Shown: positions 1-6,841 of the stretch, in pieces
Numbering within the stretch: position 1 is the first letter of the stretch
Layout: each line of letters opens with the position of its first letter
Source of the DNA: an uncultured Bacteroidales bacterium
GTDB lineage: Bacteria; Bacteroidota; Bacteroidia; Bacteroidales; P3
NCBI GenBank assembly: GCA_946540365.1
Contig: CAMNIH010000005.1
Span: 1-29,895 of the forward strand
DNA length: 29,895 bases
Direction of reading: 5' to 3'
Notes under the pieces: generated by a model
What the model was told of the DNA's origin: nothing
The model's database searches: none
Seen by the model: only the letters and a program-made list of their open reading frames with translations
Program-made: the position numbers and the translations under genes

Positions 1-1144
1 AGCGGTCGCCGCCCTCTTTCAGCCCCAGCTGCCGCTGCAGGTCGGCCGCCGCCACAGGGTAGTTGCGCGTCACCACGTGGGCCCTCCCGTCGGGGATGGC
101 CTCGGCCACCGCCTTGCGGCTGGGCTTCAGCTCGTGCTGCACGCGGAAGGTGCGGCCGGGGAAGCCTTCGACGAGGGTGTCGGACGTGTACAGATGGGTG
201 TTGGGAGCCAGCTTCTCGAGGTTCATCCACTGGCAGATGAGGTTGAAGGGGCCCCCTTTCATCAGGGCGGCGTCGGGCTCGTAGAGGTACTGGCCCACGG
301 CGGTGCAGTAGTGCGGCTCGGCGGCGGCTTCCTCGCTGCGCGTGAAGTCGCACGTGTAGTCCCCTCCGACGATGCAATGTATCCGGGTTTCGCCGTCGTG
401 GGCGCCGCAGACGAAGAGCACCTCCTTGCACTCCCCTTTGACGGAGACCACATGTACCTCGGCCACGTCGCCCAGCTGGCGGCAGGCGAGGTCGATGTCT
501 ATCATCGGCGACGCCTTCACCATCAGCCGTCGGCACCTTGAGCGCAGCAGCGCTAAGTGCTGGAGTATGTCGGGCGTGCAGTCCTCGAAGGCGGCCACCT
601 TGCGCCCCGTGGCCGAGCGGCGGGCGGGGTCGATGAAGAGGAGGTCGAAGCGGCGGCCGTCGGCGGCGAGCCATTCCATGCTGTCGGCGCAATGCACGCG
701 GATGTTCTCCAGACCGAGGGCCTTGCTGTTATGCTCCATCAGGCGGCAGAGCTGCTCGTCGCGCTCCACGTAGTCGACCTCTTCCGCCCGGCGGGCGAAG
801 GCGATGCTGTCCACGCCCATGCCGCCGGTGAGGTCGGCCACCCGGCCGTGTGCCAGCCCGGCTTTGTGCAGCGCCGTCTCGTCCGACGAAGCCTGCTCGC
901 GGTTCAGTCGGGGAGGGTAGAGGAAGCCCTCGCACTCTAATAGCGACGGCCACTTCACCCGTGCCGTCCGCCGCCCCTCGATCTGCTGCACCGCCAGCGG
1001 CATGTCGATAGCAGGATACCGCGCGGCACTCAGCAGCAACCGCGCCGTATCCTCGCTTTCGTGTTCCTTGGCAAATGCTGTAATCTCCCGCTCCGCGAGG
1101 TCATTTCTCCCGCTCCGCGAGATCTTGGAAATCTTGGAAATCAT
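1..1144 (-). CDS. THUMP-like class I SAM-dependent methyltransferase, 3' end cut by window edge
   Basis: I translated the minus strand from the ATG at 1144 and found one open frame of about 381 codons to the left edge. It carries a SAM-binding motif I (DLTGGMGVDS, about residues 104-113) and a motif IV-like IDPARR (about 171-176). This arrangement matches the Bacteroidota class I methyltransferases with a C-terminal THUMP-like domain. Their substrate is generally unassigned, with RNA the usual guess. The visible end (LQRQLGLKEGGDR) lies close to the usual C-terminus, so probably only a few residues are missing. Codons 8-20 are encoded by two copies of a 16-bp repeat, so the extreme N-terminus may be repeat-derived or the start may be annotated too far upstream; the next in-frame ATG is at codon 48. 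Family call is confident, substrate is not. Confidence 0.85.
   Translation of the reverse strand, partial: MISKISKISRSGRNDLAEREITAFAKEHESEDTARLLLSAARYPAIDMPLAVQQIEGRRTARVKWPSLLECEGFLYPPRLNREQASSDETALHKAGLAHGRVADLTGGMGVDSIAFARRAEEVDYVERDEQLCRLMEHNSKALGLENIRVHCADSMEWLAADGRRFDLLFIDPARRSATGRKVAAFEDCTPDILQHLALLRSRCRRLMVKASPMIDIDLACRQLGDVAEVHVVSVKGECKEVLFVCGAHDGETRIHCIVGGDYTCDFTRSEEAAAEPHYCTAVGQYLYEPDAALMKGGPFNLICQWMNLEKLAPNTHLYTSDTLVEGFPGRTFRVQHELKPSRKAVAEAIPDGRAHVVTRNYPVAAADLQRQLGLKEGGDR
1084..1121. repeat. Two direct copies of a 16-bp GC-rich repeat
   Basis: TCTCCCGCTCCGCGAG occurs at 1084-1099 and again at 1106-1121, inside the 5' end of the methyltransferase gene. A 9-bp ATCTTGGAA doublet follows directly. 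The sequence resembles the GC-rich ends of the repeats around the neighbouring GxxExxY gene (CTCCCGCCTTCGGCG), so these may be one family of small dispersed repeats. Confidence 0.8.
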
Positions 1145-1171
1145 CGTCTGTGTTTCTCTCGCGAACCTGAT

Positions 1172-1203
1172 CTCCCGCCTTCGGCGTAATCCATAAATCT
1201 ATA
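1172..1203 (+). repeat. Left inverted repeat of the GxxExxY cassette
   Basis: Read on the minus strand this begins ATAGATTTAT, continues through GATT and CGCCG, and ends AGGCGGGAG. The same order occurs on the plus strand at 1621-1652 with three or so substitutions and a one-base indel. The two copies bracket the GxxExxY gene in opposite orientation, like terminal inverted repeats. Confidence 0.75.
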
Positions 1204-1210
1204 GTGTTTT

Positions 1211-1609
1211 CTATTGCAGAAAATCATAATTGGTGAGTTTGACCATCCCTTTGGAGAAATCTTCTGCTCCAAAATTTATCAGCCAACCTTCAGGTTTGTT
1301 CAGTAGTTTCAAGTATGTGCGCAGTTGCTTGAAGTGAACCCTTTTCAGCTCTTCAACCGATTTCAGTTCGATGACCATAGTGTCGTCTACGAGTAAGTCG
1401 ATGCGCAGGTCATTCCCCACCAGTTCACCTTTGTAGACTATGTTGACCGGAACTTGGGAAACCACATCGATATCACGGAGTTTGAACTCGTGGATCAGTG
1501 CCTTTTCATACACCGATTCCAGCAGTCCTGGACCCAGTTCGTTGTATACGTCCATGGCGGCACCACGTATCTCGTACGAAAGTTCTTTCAAGCCATCCAA
1601 GTGCATCAT
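1211..1609 (-). CDS. GxxExxY family protein
   Basis: A 132-residue protein with the family-defining motif GLLESVY at residues 28-34 (G28, E31, Y34). A nuclease-like stretch follows: IDLLVDDTMVIELKSVEEL, with the D...E-x-K spacing seen in PD-(D/E)xK folds, then HFKQLRTYLKLL. The family (PF13366) is widespread in Bacteroidota and its function is not established; a nuclease-related role is an inference from the fold-like motif. Length is normal for the family. Two adjacent ATG codons (1609 and 1606) could both start it. Its base composition is visibly more AT-rich than both neighbours, and it sits between inverted repeats at 1172-1203 and 1621-1652, which together suggest acquisition as a small cassette. 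No promoter was identified. Confidence 0.9.
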   Translation of the reverse strand: MMHLDGLKELSYEIRGAAMDVYNELGPGLLESVYEKALIHEFKLRDIDVVSQVPVNIVYKGELVGNDLRIDLLVDDTMVIELKSVEELKRVHFKQLRTYLKLLNKPEGWLINFGAEDFSKGMVKLTNYDFLQ

Positions 1610-1620
1610 GATTCAATAAA

Positions 1621-1652
1621 ATAGATTTATAGATTTCCGCCGCAGGCGGGAG
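1621..1652 (+). repeat. Right inverted repeat of the GxxExxY cassette
   Basis: ATAGATTTATAGATTTCCGC followed by CGCAGGCGGGAG. It is the inverted partner of 1172-1203. It runs straight into further copies of the GC-rich end, described in the next entry. Confidence 0.75.
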
Positions 1653-1697
1653 TTTTGATAACCTCTCAGGCGGGAGTTTGACAACCCGCAGGCGGGG
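1639..1697 (+). repeat. Three tandem variants of a CAGGCGGG repeat
   Basis: CGCAGGCGGGAGTTTTGATA, TCAGGCGGGAGTTTGACA and CGCAGGCGGGGAAAATCA follow one another at roughly 22-25 bp spacing. They fill the gap between the GxxExxY gene and the stop codon of the nucleotidyltransferase gene. No gene or clear terminator is seen here. Confidence 0.7.
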
Positions 1698-1701
1698 AAA
1701 A

Positions 1702-2592
1702 TCAATACACCCCCTCGGCGTGCAGGCGGGCCAGGCGCTCCACCACCATCGGGCGGTCTTCCTTGTAGGTGACGCCGAACCACTGGGCCGTGGTTTTCAG
1801 CACCGTCATGGTGGCCGTCCCGTTGTGGATGAAGGTGTTGACCGCGAAGGGGATGTAGTACTCGCTCTTCAGCTCTTGGCCATGTTCCTTGAGGAAGTCC
1901 ACGAAGAGCCGCTCGCTCTTGGCGAAGTAGTCGGGCGTGAAGCCGAAGAGGTTCATGCTCACCGTGGCGTCGCCGCTCAGCGGGTGCATGCTGCCGTCGC
2001 TGTCCTTGTACTCGATGCCGTTGGCTGTGCGGCCGATGCTGGTGCGCTCGGTCATGCCCACGAGCAGCCCGTTCTTGTCGGTCTCGCAGACGCCGCGGCT
2101 CACCGTGCCGTTCTCGCTCAGCGTGTTCTCTAAGCGGTAGCCCACCATGCAGTATTGGCCTTCGGTGCCGGCCAGGGTCTCTAAGTGGCGGGCCATCACC
2201 TCGAAGGCGTCGCGCCCGTAGAAGTCGTCGGCGTTGATGATGGCGAAGGGCTCGTGGATGACATCTTTGGCCATCAGGATGGCGTGGTTGGTGCCCCAGG
2301 GTTTCTCGCGTCCTTCGGGCACGCTGAAGCCCGCCGGCAGCTTGTCCAGCTCCTGGTAGACGTACTCCACCTCGATGCGGTTGCCGTAGTGGTCGGCGTT
2401 GACGTGCTGCTTGAACTGCTCGGCAAACGAGCTGCGGATGACGAAGACCACCTTGCCGAAGCCGGCGCGGATGGCGTCGCTGACGCTGTAGTCGAGGATT
2501 GTCTCACCGTGGGGGCCTACGCCGTCCATCTGTTTCAGTCCGCCGTAGCGGCTGCCCATACCGGCAGCCAGAACTAATAGTGTTGGTTTCAT
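1702..2592 (-). CDS. Sugar-nucleotidyltransferase-like protein
   Basis: The protein opens with a nucleotidyltransferase P-loop-like signature, LLVLAAGMGSRYGGLKQ (about residues 4-20), followed by a DYSVSDAIRAGF segment. A metal-binding-like INADDFYGRDAF comes in the middle. These place it in the GT-A fold NDP-sugar pyrophosphorylase superfamily (PF00483-like), which joins a sugar phosphate to an NTP. The sugar and nucleotide cannot be read from the sequence, so no symbol is given. The start is taken at ATG 2592, because the conserved MKPTLLVLAAG begins there. An upstream in-frame ATG at 2634 would add residues encoded by the palindromic repeat at 2611-2630. That gives 296 residues. It lies 59 bp downstream of tadA and may be transcribed with it. 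Confidence 0.85.
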   Translation of the reverse strand: MKPTLLVLAAGMGSRYGGLKQMDGVGPHGETILDYSVSDAIRAGFGKVVFVIRSSFAEQFKQHVNADHYGNRIEVEYVYQELDKLPAGFSVPEGREKPWGTNHAILMAKDVIHEPFAIINADDFYGRDAFEVMARHLETLAGTEGQYCMVGYRLENTLSENGTVSRGVCETDKNGLLVGMTERTSIGRTANGIEYKDSDGSMHPLSGDATVSMNLFGFTPDYFAKSERLFVDFLKEHGQELKSEYYIPFAVNTFIHNGTATMTVLKTTAQWFGVTYKEDRPMVVERLARLHAEGVY

Positions 2593-2610
2593 AACGTTTA
2601 TAATTTGTAG

Positions 2611-2630
2611 AGACGCGGCGTGCCGCGTCT
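2611..2630. repeat. Short perfect hairpin repeat in the tadA-nucleotidyltransferase gap
   Basis: AGACGCGGC-GT-GCCGCGTCT forms a 9-bp perfect stem with a two-base centre, preceded by TTGTAG. No T-run follows on the minus strand, so it is not a standard intrinsic terminator. It is the type of short GC palindrome scattered between genes in many Bacteroidota. A small TAATGTT direct repeat lies next to it at about 2639-2656. Confidence 0.7.
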
Positions 2631-2651
2631 GCATTTCTTAATGTTTAATGT

Positions 2652-3101
2652 TTAATGCCGTTTTGCTTTAAAAAAATCTTTCATCACTGCCTCGCACTCG
2701 TCGGCCAGCACCCCGCCGACCACCTCGGTCTTGGGGTGCAGCACCGGCCCGGTGAGCAGCGTGTAGCCCCGTTTGGGGTCGGCGGCGCCGTAGACGATGC
2801 GGCCCACCTGCGTCCATCCCGCCGCCCCGGCGCACATCGGGCACGGCTCCACGGTGACGTACAGCGTGCAGTCCGCCAGGTACTTCGCCCCCAGGTGCTC
2901 CTCGGCCGCCGTGAAGGCCAGCATCTCGGCGTGGGCCGTCACGTCGTGCAGCTGTTCGGTCTGGTTGTGGGCCCGCGCGATGACGCGGTCGTCGGCCACG
3001 ATCACGGCGCCGATCGGCACCTCGTCCTCGGCGGCCGCCGCCCTCGCCTCGCGCAGCGCTTCGCGCATATAGTATTCGTCCGGATTGTCGAAGATGCTCA
3101 T
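2652..3101 (-). CDS. tadA: tRNA-specific adenosine deaminase (TadA-type nucleoside deaminase)
   Basis: A 149-residue cytidine/deoxycytidylate deaminase-fold protein. The zinc and catalytic signature is complete: HAE at 57-59 (H57 ligand, E59 proton shuttle) and PCPMC at 86-90 (C87, C90 ligands). The stretch VPIGAVIV and the C-terminal KTEVVGGVL...MKDFF match the Bacteroidota TadA type, which converts A34 to inosine in tRNA-Arg(ACG). Guanine deaminase is the main alternative. The start is set at ATG 3101, where MSIFDNPDEYYM begins; a longer upstream frame exists but reads antiparallel to nothing conserved and overlaps the preceding gene. It is 11 bp downstream of the LolA-like gene, so it is probably co-transcribed with the lipoprotein cluster. 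Confidence 0.9.
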   Translation of the reverse strand: MSIFDNPDEYYMREALREARAAAAEDEVPIGAVIVADDRVIARAHNQTEQLHDVTAHAEMLAFTAAEEHLGAKYLADCTLYVTVEPCPMCAGAAGWTQVGRIVYGAADPKRGYTLLTGPVLHPKTEVVGGVLADECEAVMKDFFKAKRH

Positions 3102-3112
3102 CGGTCGGGGGG

Positions 3113-3847
3113 TCAGTCTTGGTTGAACAGCAGGTTGTCGCGCGCCACGAAGCGGGCCCGGCTGTTCATGATGGTCAGCAGGTTGTCGCGCATGAAGCTC
3201 TCCTGCGACGGCACCAGGCTCTCGCCCACCGGCAGGTACTCGTGGAACACTTTGTATTGTATCGGGCTGATGCGGCCCGGACGGTAGCTCGTGTTGTTGA
3301 CCGGCAGGTCGTCCTCCTCGAGGATGATCAGCAGCAGGCCGCTCTGCTCCTCGAACAGGTATTTCCGTGTGTACTGCCCGTCGCGTCGCGCTCGGACCAC
3401 CTGCAGCGGCTGCCCCTTGAAGCTGCTCGTGCCGCGGTAGTCTAACTGCAGGCCCTGCTCCCGCCACCGGTAGAGCGGGCCGCGGAAGTCGTAGGGCTGC
3501 ATCTCCTTGGCCAGCAGCGTGTCGGCCACGTCGTTCCAGTAGCCCATGTAGGGGCTGTACTTGCGGAAGCGCGTGCTGCCGTTGGTGCAGTAGCCCATCG
3601 TCAGGCTGTCGCCCTGCCGCATCTCGATGCGCATCATCCCGTCGTGGGCGTAGTAGCGCCGCAGGCTGAAGGTGTCCTCGCTGCCGTGGAAGGTGATGAC
3701 CGTCTCGACCACCAGCGTGCTGTCCTTCGGCAGGGCCTCGTAGTTGAGCAGCCGCAGGTAGCGGTCCACGATGGCCGCCGCCGTGTCCTGCGCCGCCGCC
3801 CCCAGCGGAAGCAGCAGCATGATCAGTGTCAACAGTTTTCGTATCAT
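3113..3847 (-). CDS. LolA-like periplasmic protein (outer-membrane lipoprotein-sorting type fold)
   Basis: A 244-residue protein starting MIRKLLTLIMLLLPLGAAAQ, a clear Sec signal peptide with AAAQ cleavage region. The mature part is beta-rich: repeated short strands such as TLVVETVITFHG, MMRIEMRQGDSLTMGY, LQVVRARRDGQYTRKYLF and SGLLLIILEED. This is the pattern of the LolA/LppX half-barrel fold that carries lipids or lipoproteins across the periplasm. Fold assignment is by pattern only, so the exact family is uncertain. Its ATG overlaps the stop of the upstream DUF4292-like gene (ATGA, 3844-3847), showing translational coupling. That start is preferred over a longer in-frame extension that would overlap the neighbour and lack a signal peptide. 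Confidence 0.7.
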   Translation of the reverse strand: MIRKLLTLIMLLLPLGAAAQDTAAAIVDRYLRLLNYEALPKDSTLVVETVITFHGSEDTFSLRRYYAHDGMMRIEMRQGDSLTMGYCTNGSTRFRKYSPYMGYWNDVADTLLAKEMQPYDFRGPLYRWREQGLQLDYRGTSSFKGQPLQVVRARRDGQYTRKYLFEEQSGLLLIILEEDDLPVNNTSYRPGRISPIQYKVFHEYLPVGESLVPSQESFMRDNLLTIMNSRARFVARDNLLFNQD

Positions 3848-4395
3848 TGCTTTATCGGTTTGGTGTAGGGGAATGTGAGGTGCTCCACGCGGCGGCGTGC
3901 CGTGATGCGCACCGTGGCTGCCACGCCCAGGCGGCGGGCCAGGGCGCCGAGGCGCGCCTCGGCGTCGTCGGCCGTCAGCATCTGCTGCACCTCGTCGAAG
4001 CTGATCTCCACCCCCGTCAGGCGCCGCAGGGTGGCGTAGTCCATTGCCTCGTCGCGGCCCAGCAGCGACGAGCGCAGCCACAGCGAGTCGGGCGTGGCCA
4101 GGCCGCGACCCACCTCGAGCAGCTTGGTGACCGACAGCCAGATCACGCTGTCCTCGGCCAGGCGCACCTGCCCGGCCACGCCGACGCCCTCCACCGTGGC
4201 CTCGAAGTTGACCACCGTGTATGCGCGCGGCGGCGCGGGGGTGGCCACGCTGTCGGCCGCCGCCGGCACCACCGTGGGCGCCGTCGCCTTGCGGCCGGCA
4301 TGGCAGCCCGCCAGCAGCAGCGCCGCCAGCAGCGCCAGCGTCAGCAGCCGCCCGCCCCCGCGGGCGGAATCCGTTGTTGTATTCTTCGTCTTCAT
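3844..4395 (-). CDS. DUF4292-like lipoprotein
   Basis: A 183-residue predicted lipoprotein. After a basic n-region, the hydrophobic LLTLALLAALLLAGC segment ends in a lipobox (LAGC, Cys about residue 31). The core YTVVNFEATVEGVGVAGQV...DSVIWLSVTKLLEVGRGLATPDSLWL resembles the N-terminal half of DUF4292, in which a beta-sheet precedes an 'EVGR...TPDSV' segment. The protein is shorter than the roughly 250 residues I expect of DUF4292, so it may be a reduced relative. It shares ATGA overlaps with both neighbours: its start overlaps the TPR gene stop (4392-4395) and its stop overlaps the LolA-like start (3844-3847). The three products are therefore probably made in step and may act together in outer-membrane assembly; that role is inferred. 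Confidence 0.7.
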   Translation of the reverse strand: MKTKNTTTDSARGGGRLLTLALLAALLLAGCHAGRKATAPTVVPAAADSVATPAPPRAYTVVNFEATVEGVGVAGQVRLAEDSVIWLSVTKLLEVGRGLATPDSLWLRSSLLGRDEAMDYATLRRLTGVEISFDEVQQMLTADDAEARLGALARRLGVAATVRITARRRVEHLTFPYTKPIKQ

Positions 4396-6038
4396 CGGGC
4401 TATCGCTTCAAGGTGTTGGCGCAGCGTCTCGCTCTGCGGATCCAGGCGCACGGCCCGCTGGGCGTAGGGCAGCGCCTCGCTGTCGCGCCCCAGCAGGTGC
4501 AGGATCCACGCGTAGGTGTCTAAGCTGTTGGCGTTCTCGGGCTCCGCCTCCACGGTGCGGCGGCTCATGCGCTCGGCCTTCTCCAGCTGGGTGCCCTGCT
4601 CGGCCAGGTAGTAGGCGTAGTTGTTCAGCATCGACCAGTCGTCGGGCCGCAGCGTCAGGTAGTGGTCGAAGGCCAGCCAGGCCTGGTCGTAGTGGCCGGC
4701 CCGGTAGTGGGCCTCGGCCAGCAGGCCGTAGGTCTCGGCCTCGAGGTAACCCTTGCTGAAGCCCCACTTCACGGCCTTCTCGAGGGCCTCCACGGCATCG
4801 CCGTAGCGCTTCTGCCGCAGGGCCACCAGACCCGTCAGGTGGTGCGGCAGGGTGTGCATCGGGAAGAGGCGCTCGGCCCTCCGCGCGTAGTCGGCCAGCG
4901 CCGCCTCGCGTGCGGGCACCTCCGTCAGGCTGATCAGCAGCGCCTCCCACACCTCGAAGCGCGAGCTGTCGTGGCGCACCGCGATCTCCAGCTGCTCCGC
5001 CGCCTCGGCGTACTTGCCCTGGCGCATCAGCGCGTCGCCGTAGAACACCGCCGTCGCCTCCGGATTGTCGCTCCCGGCCGCCACCTGCTCCACCAGCCGC
5101 AGGCACACCTCGCGCCGGCTGCCGTAGAACTCCTCCTCCGTGTAGAACGAGGTGAGCAGCTGCAGCTTGGTGCGTGTGTCGAGCCGTGGGTTGGCCAGCG
5201 CCCGCACCATCTCGCTGTCGGCCTCGGCCGGCCGGCCCAGGGCCTTGTAGTATTCGGCCAGCTGCAGGTGTATGTATTCGTCGTTCGGGTCGGCCGCCAG
5301 GATGCGGTCGTAGTATTGCTTGGCCTTGCGGTAGTTCTTCTGCTGCATCTGCCGCTGGGCCAGCATGGCCTGGTAGCGCTTCTCGTGCGGCAGGGCGTCG
5401 GCCAGGGCCTCCACCTCGCGCAGCGCCTTGTCGTGCTGGCCGGCGGCGTCCCAGATCTGCTGTTTGCGCAGCGACACCGGCTCGGTCACCCCCACGCGCC
5501 GCTCCACGCGGTTCAGCGCCTCGATGGCGCCCGCCACGTCGCCCGCCGTGAGGTAGGCCGTCGACAGCTCGTAGCAGTAGTCGAGCCGCTCGGGCTTCAG
5601 CGCCGCCAGCCGCTCCCAGGTGGCCGTCAGCTCGCGCGTCTGGCCCGCCTGGCCTGCCGCGTGGGCCAGGGCCAGCAGGTACCACTCGTTGTCGCCCTGC
5701 AGCGCCGCCGCCCGCCGGGCGCAGTGCAGCGCACTGTCGGTCCAGCCGAGCTCCATCAGCAGCACCGCCTGCTCGTACCAGGCCGCCGCCGCCGTCGGCT
5801 CGTCGTGCGTCAGCGACGCATAGGCCGCCAGCGCCTCCTCGCGGTGGCCGGTCTCCTGCAGCGTCAGCGCGTCGATCAGGCGCCCGTCCTGTTTCAGCTG
5901 GTCGGCCTCCACCTCCCGTATCGGGGGGCGCTGCCAGCGGCTCGTCGCTGCCCCGCTGGCGGGCACCGCCGCACGCTGCGCGCATCCGACAGCCAGCAGC
6001 GCCGCCAGCAACACCATCATGATCCTTGTTCCTTTCAT
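4392..6038 (-). CDS. Tetratricopeptide-repeat lipoprotein
   Basis: 548 residues from ATG 6038. The start MKGTRIMMVLLAALLAVGC gives a lipoprotein signal with lipobox AVGC. The longer in-frame start at 6065 adds residues before the signal and is less likely. After a low-complexity linker, the remainder is a chain of TPR-type helix pairs, for example EEALAAYASLTHDEPTAA, NYRKAKQYYDRILAADPND, KYAEAAEQLEIAVRHDS, RYGDAVEALEKAVKWG and LEKAERMSRRTVEAEPEN, spanning almost the whole mature protein. Such proteins act as scaffolds. Its stop overlaps the DUF4292-like start (ATGA), making it the first gene of the cluster; a TPR gene before a DUF4292 gene is a familiar Bacteroidales order from memory. No TAnnTTTG promoter was found upstream. 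Confidence 0.85.
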   Translation of the reverse strand: MKGTRIMMVLLAALLAVGCAQRAAVPASGAATSRWQRPPIREVEADQLKQDGRLIDALTLQETGHREEALAAYASLTHDEPTAAAAWYEQAVLLMELGWTDSALHCARRAAALQGDNEWYLLALAHAAGQAGQTRELTATWERLAALKPERLDYCYELSTAYLTAGDVAGAIEALNRVERRVGVTEPVSLRKQQIWDAAGQHDKALREVEALADALPHEKRYQAMLAQRQMQQKNYRKAKQYYDRILAADPNDEYIHLQLAEYYKALGRPAEADSEMVRALANPRLDTRTKLQLLTSFYTEEEFYGSRREVCLRLVEQVAAGSDNPEATAVFYGDALMRQGKYAEAAEQLEIAVRHDSSRFEVWEALLISLTEVPAREAALADYARRAERLFPMHTLPHHLTGLVALRQKRYGDAVEALEKAVKWGFSKGYLEAETYGLLAEAHYRAGHYDQAWLAFDHYLTLRPDDWSMLNNYAYYLAEQGTQLEKAERMSRRTVEAEPENANSLDTYAWILHLLGRDSEALPYAQRAVRLDPQSETLRQHLEAIAR

Positions 6039-6116
6039 ATCACCCTGCTTAACTCCGTTTTCCACATTTTATTGTGTAGAACCTTTAGTAATTTAATAAA
6101 AGCGGCGGCGGCAACC

Positions 6117-6489
6117 CCAAAGAGCCCTGCAAGGGCGAAAGTGTTTAGCCGTGGGCGTGATACATCTCCGCATGCAAGTCCGAAGGACTGGCAGCAGATA
6201 GGCAGGGGTTCCGGCCTGTGGCCTCCACCCCCGGCTAACCGCTGGCGTCCCCTGTCGGGGACTTGGGTATAAGTCCAAAAGCCCGTTACGGGCGATAGTG
6301 TTTAGCCGTGGGCGTCAGCCCACGGAAGCTGATATGATGCATCTCCAAAGAGCCCTGCAAGGGCGACACTGAATTGAATGTCAATGTGCCGCCCCGTCGG
6401 GGCTACGATGGACGGGGGGGCGTGCCTACCGGGGGTTCCGGCCTGTGGCCTCCACCCCCGGCTAACCGCTGGCGTCCCCTGTCGGGGAC
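6117..6489. repeat. Mosaic of dispersed intergenic repeats and small hairpins
   Basis: This part of the 803-bp gap at 6039-6841 holds no supportable gene. A 58-bp block is present twice and identical at 6205-6262 and 6432-6489 (starts GGGGTTCCGGCCTGTGGCCT, ends CCCCTGTCGGGGAC). AAAGAGCCCTGCAAGGGCGA occurs at about 6119-6138 and 6347-6366. GTGTTTAGCCGTGGGCGT occurs at about 6141-6158 and 6298-6315. Several units are short palindromes: AGCCCTGCAAGGGC, GCCCGTTACGGGC and GCCCCGTCGGGGC. The last of these, with flanking bases 6387-6430, recurs at 9940-9982. Such arrays resemble REP-like repeats mobilised in trans by Y1-family transposases, but no transposase is in this window. Confidence 0.8.
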
Positions 6490-6523
6490 CCCCTCCGAAC
6501 GAGGGGTTGAGTAGGGGTTGACG

Positions 6524-6625
6524 CTACCTTTTCTTCAGTCGTTCTTCAGTCGTTCTTCAGTCGTTCTTCAGTGATCACTGAAGAACGACTGAAGAACGAC
6601 TGAAGAACGACTGAAGAAATGGTAG
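6524..6625. repeat. 102-bp palindrome built from 11-bp tandem units (copy 1)
   Basis: Each 51-bp arm begins CTACC and contains three copies of TTCTTCAGTCG plus a fourth, TTCTTCAGTGA. The arms meet at GTGATCAC (centre between 6574 and 6575). The only break in symmetry is position 6529 against 6620. A second copy lies at 24163-24264 in the opposite orientation, and the flank ACTCATCCT (6626-6634) is also conserved there in reverse complement. It sits between the repeat mosaic and the promoter of the next gene. Confidence 0.95.
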
Positions 6626-6698
6626 ACTCATCCTCTCCCCAAGGAGGCGTCGCGGGGGGCCGTCGGGTCGTTAAACAATCATAAAAAGACACAATTTT

Positions 6699-6729
6699 TT
6701 TGCCATGTGAGAAAAAATGTCTATATTTG
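6699..6729 (+). promoter_or_regulatory. Bacteroidota-type promoter of the large T9SS gene
   Basis: TTTG at 6699-6702 (-33 element) and TATATTTG at 6722-6729 (-7 element, TAnnTTTG) are separated by 19 bp, the known spacing for the Bacteroidota primary sigma factor. Transcription would start near 6735, leaving a leader of about 105 nt before ATG 6842. Confidence 0.75.
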
Positions 6730-6841
6730 CACCGTAAAAGAATGCGGTGTAAAAGCGCCGAAATGCGCTGAAGCACTTGAGAGAGAAAAGAATAGGTATA
6801 CTTTGGAATGACAAAATATTAATCATCAAAATTCAAACAAA

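Noticed and set aside
77..541. Plus-strand open frames at the left edge
   Set aside because: They lie opposite the methyltransferase gene, which has clear catalytic motifs on the minus strand.
4408..6272. Long shadow frames across the TPR gene on both strands
   Set aside because: Arg/Gly/Ala-rich translations with no domains; the TPR frame has a lipoprotein signal and clear repeats.
6546..6776. 76-codon minus-strand frame across the palindrome
   Set aside because: It is made mostly of palindrome and promoter sequence and has no support as a gene.
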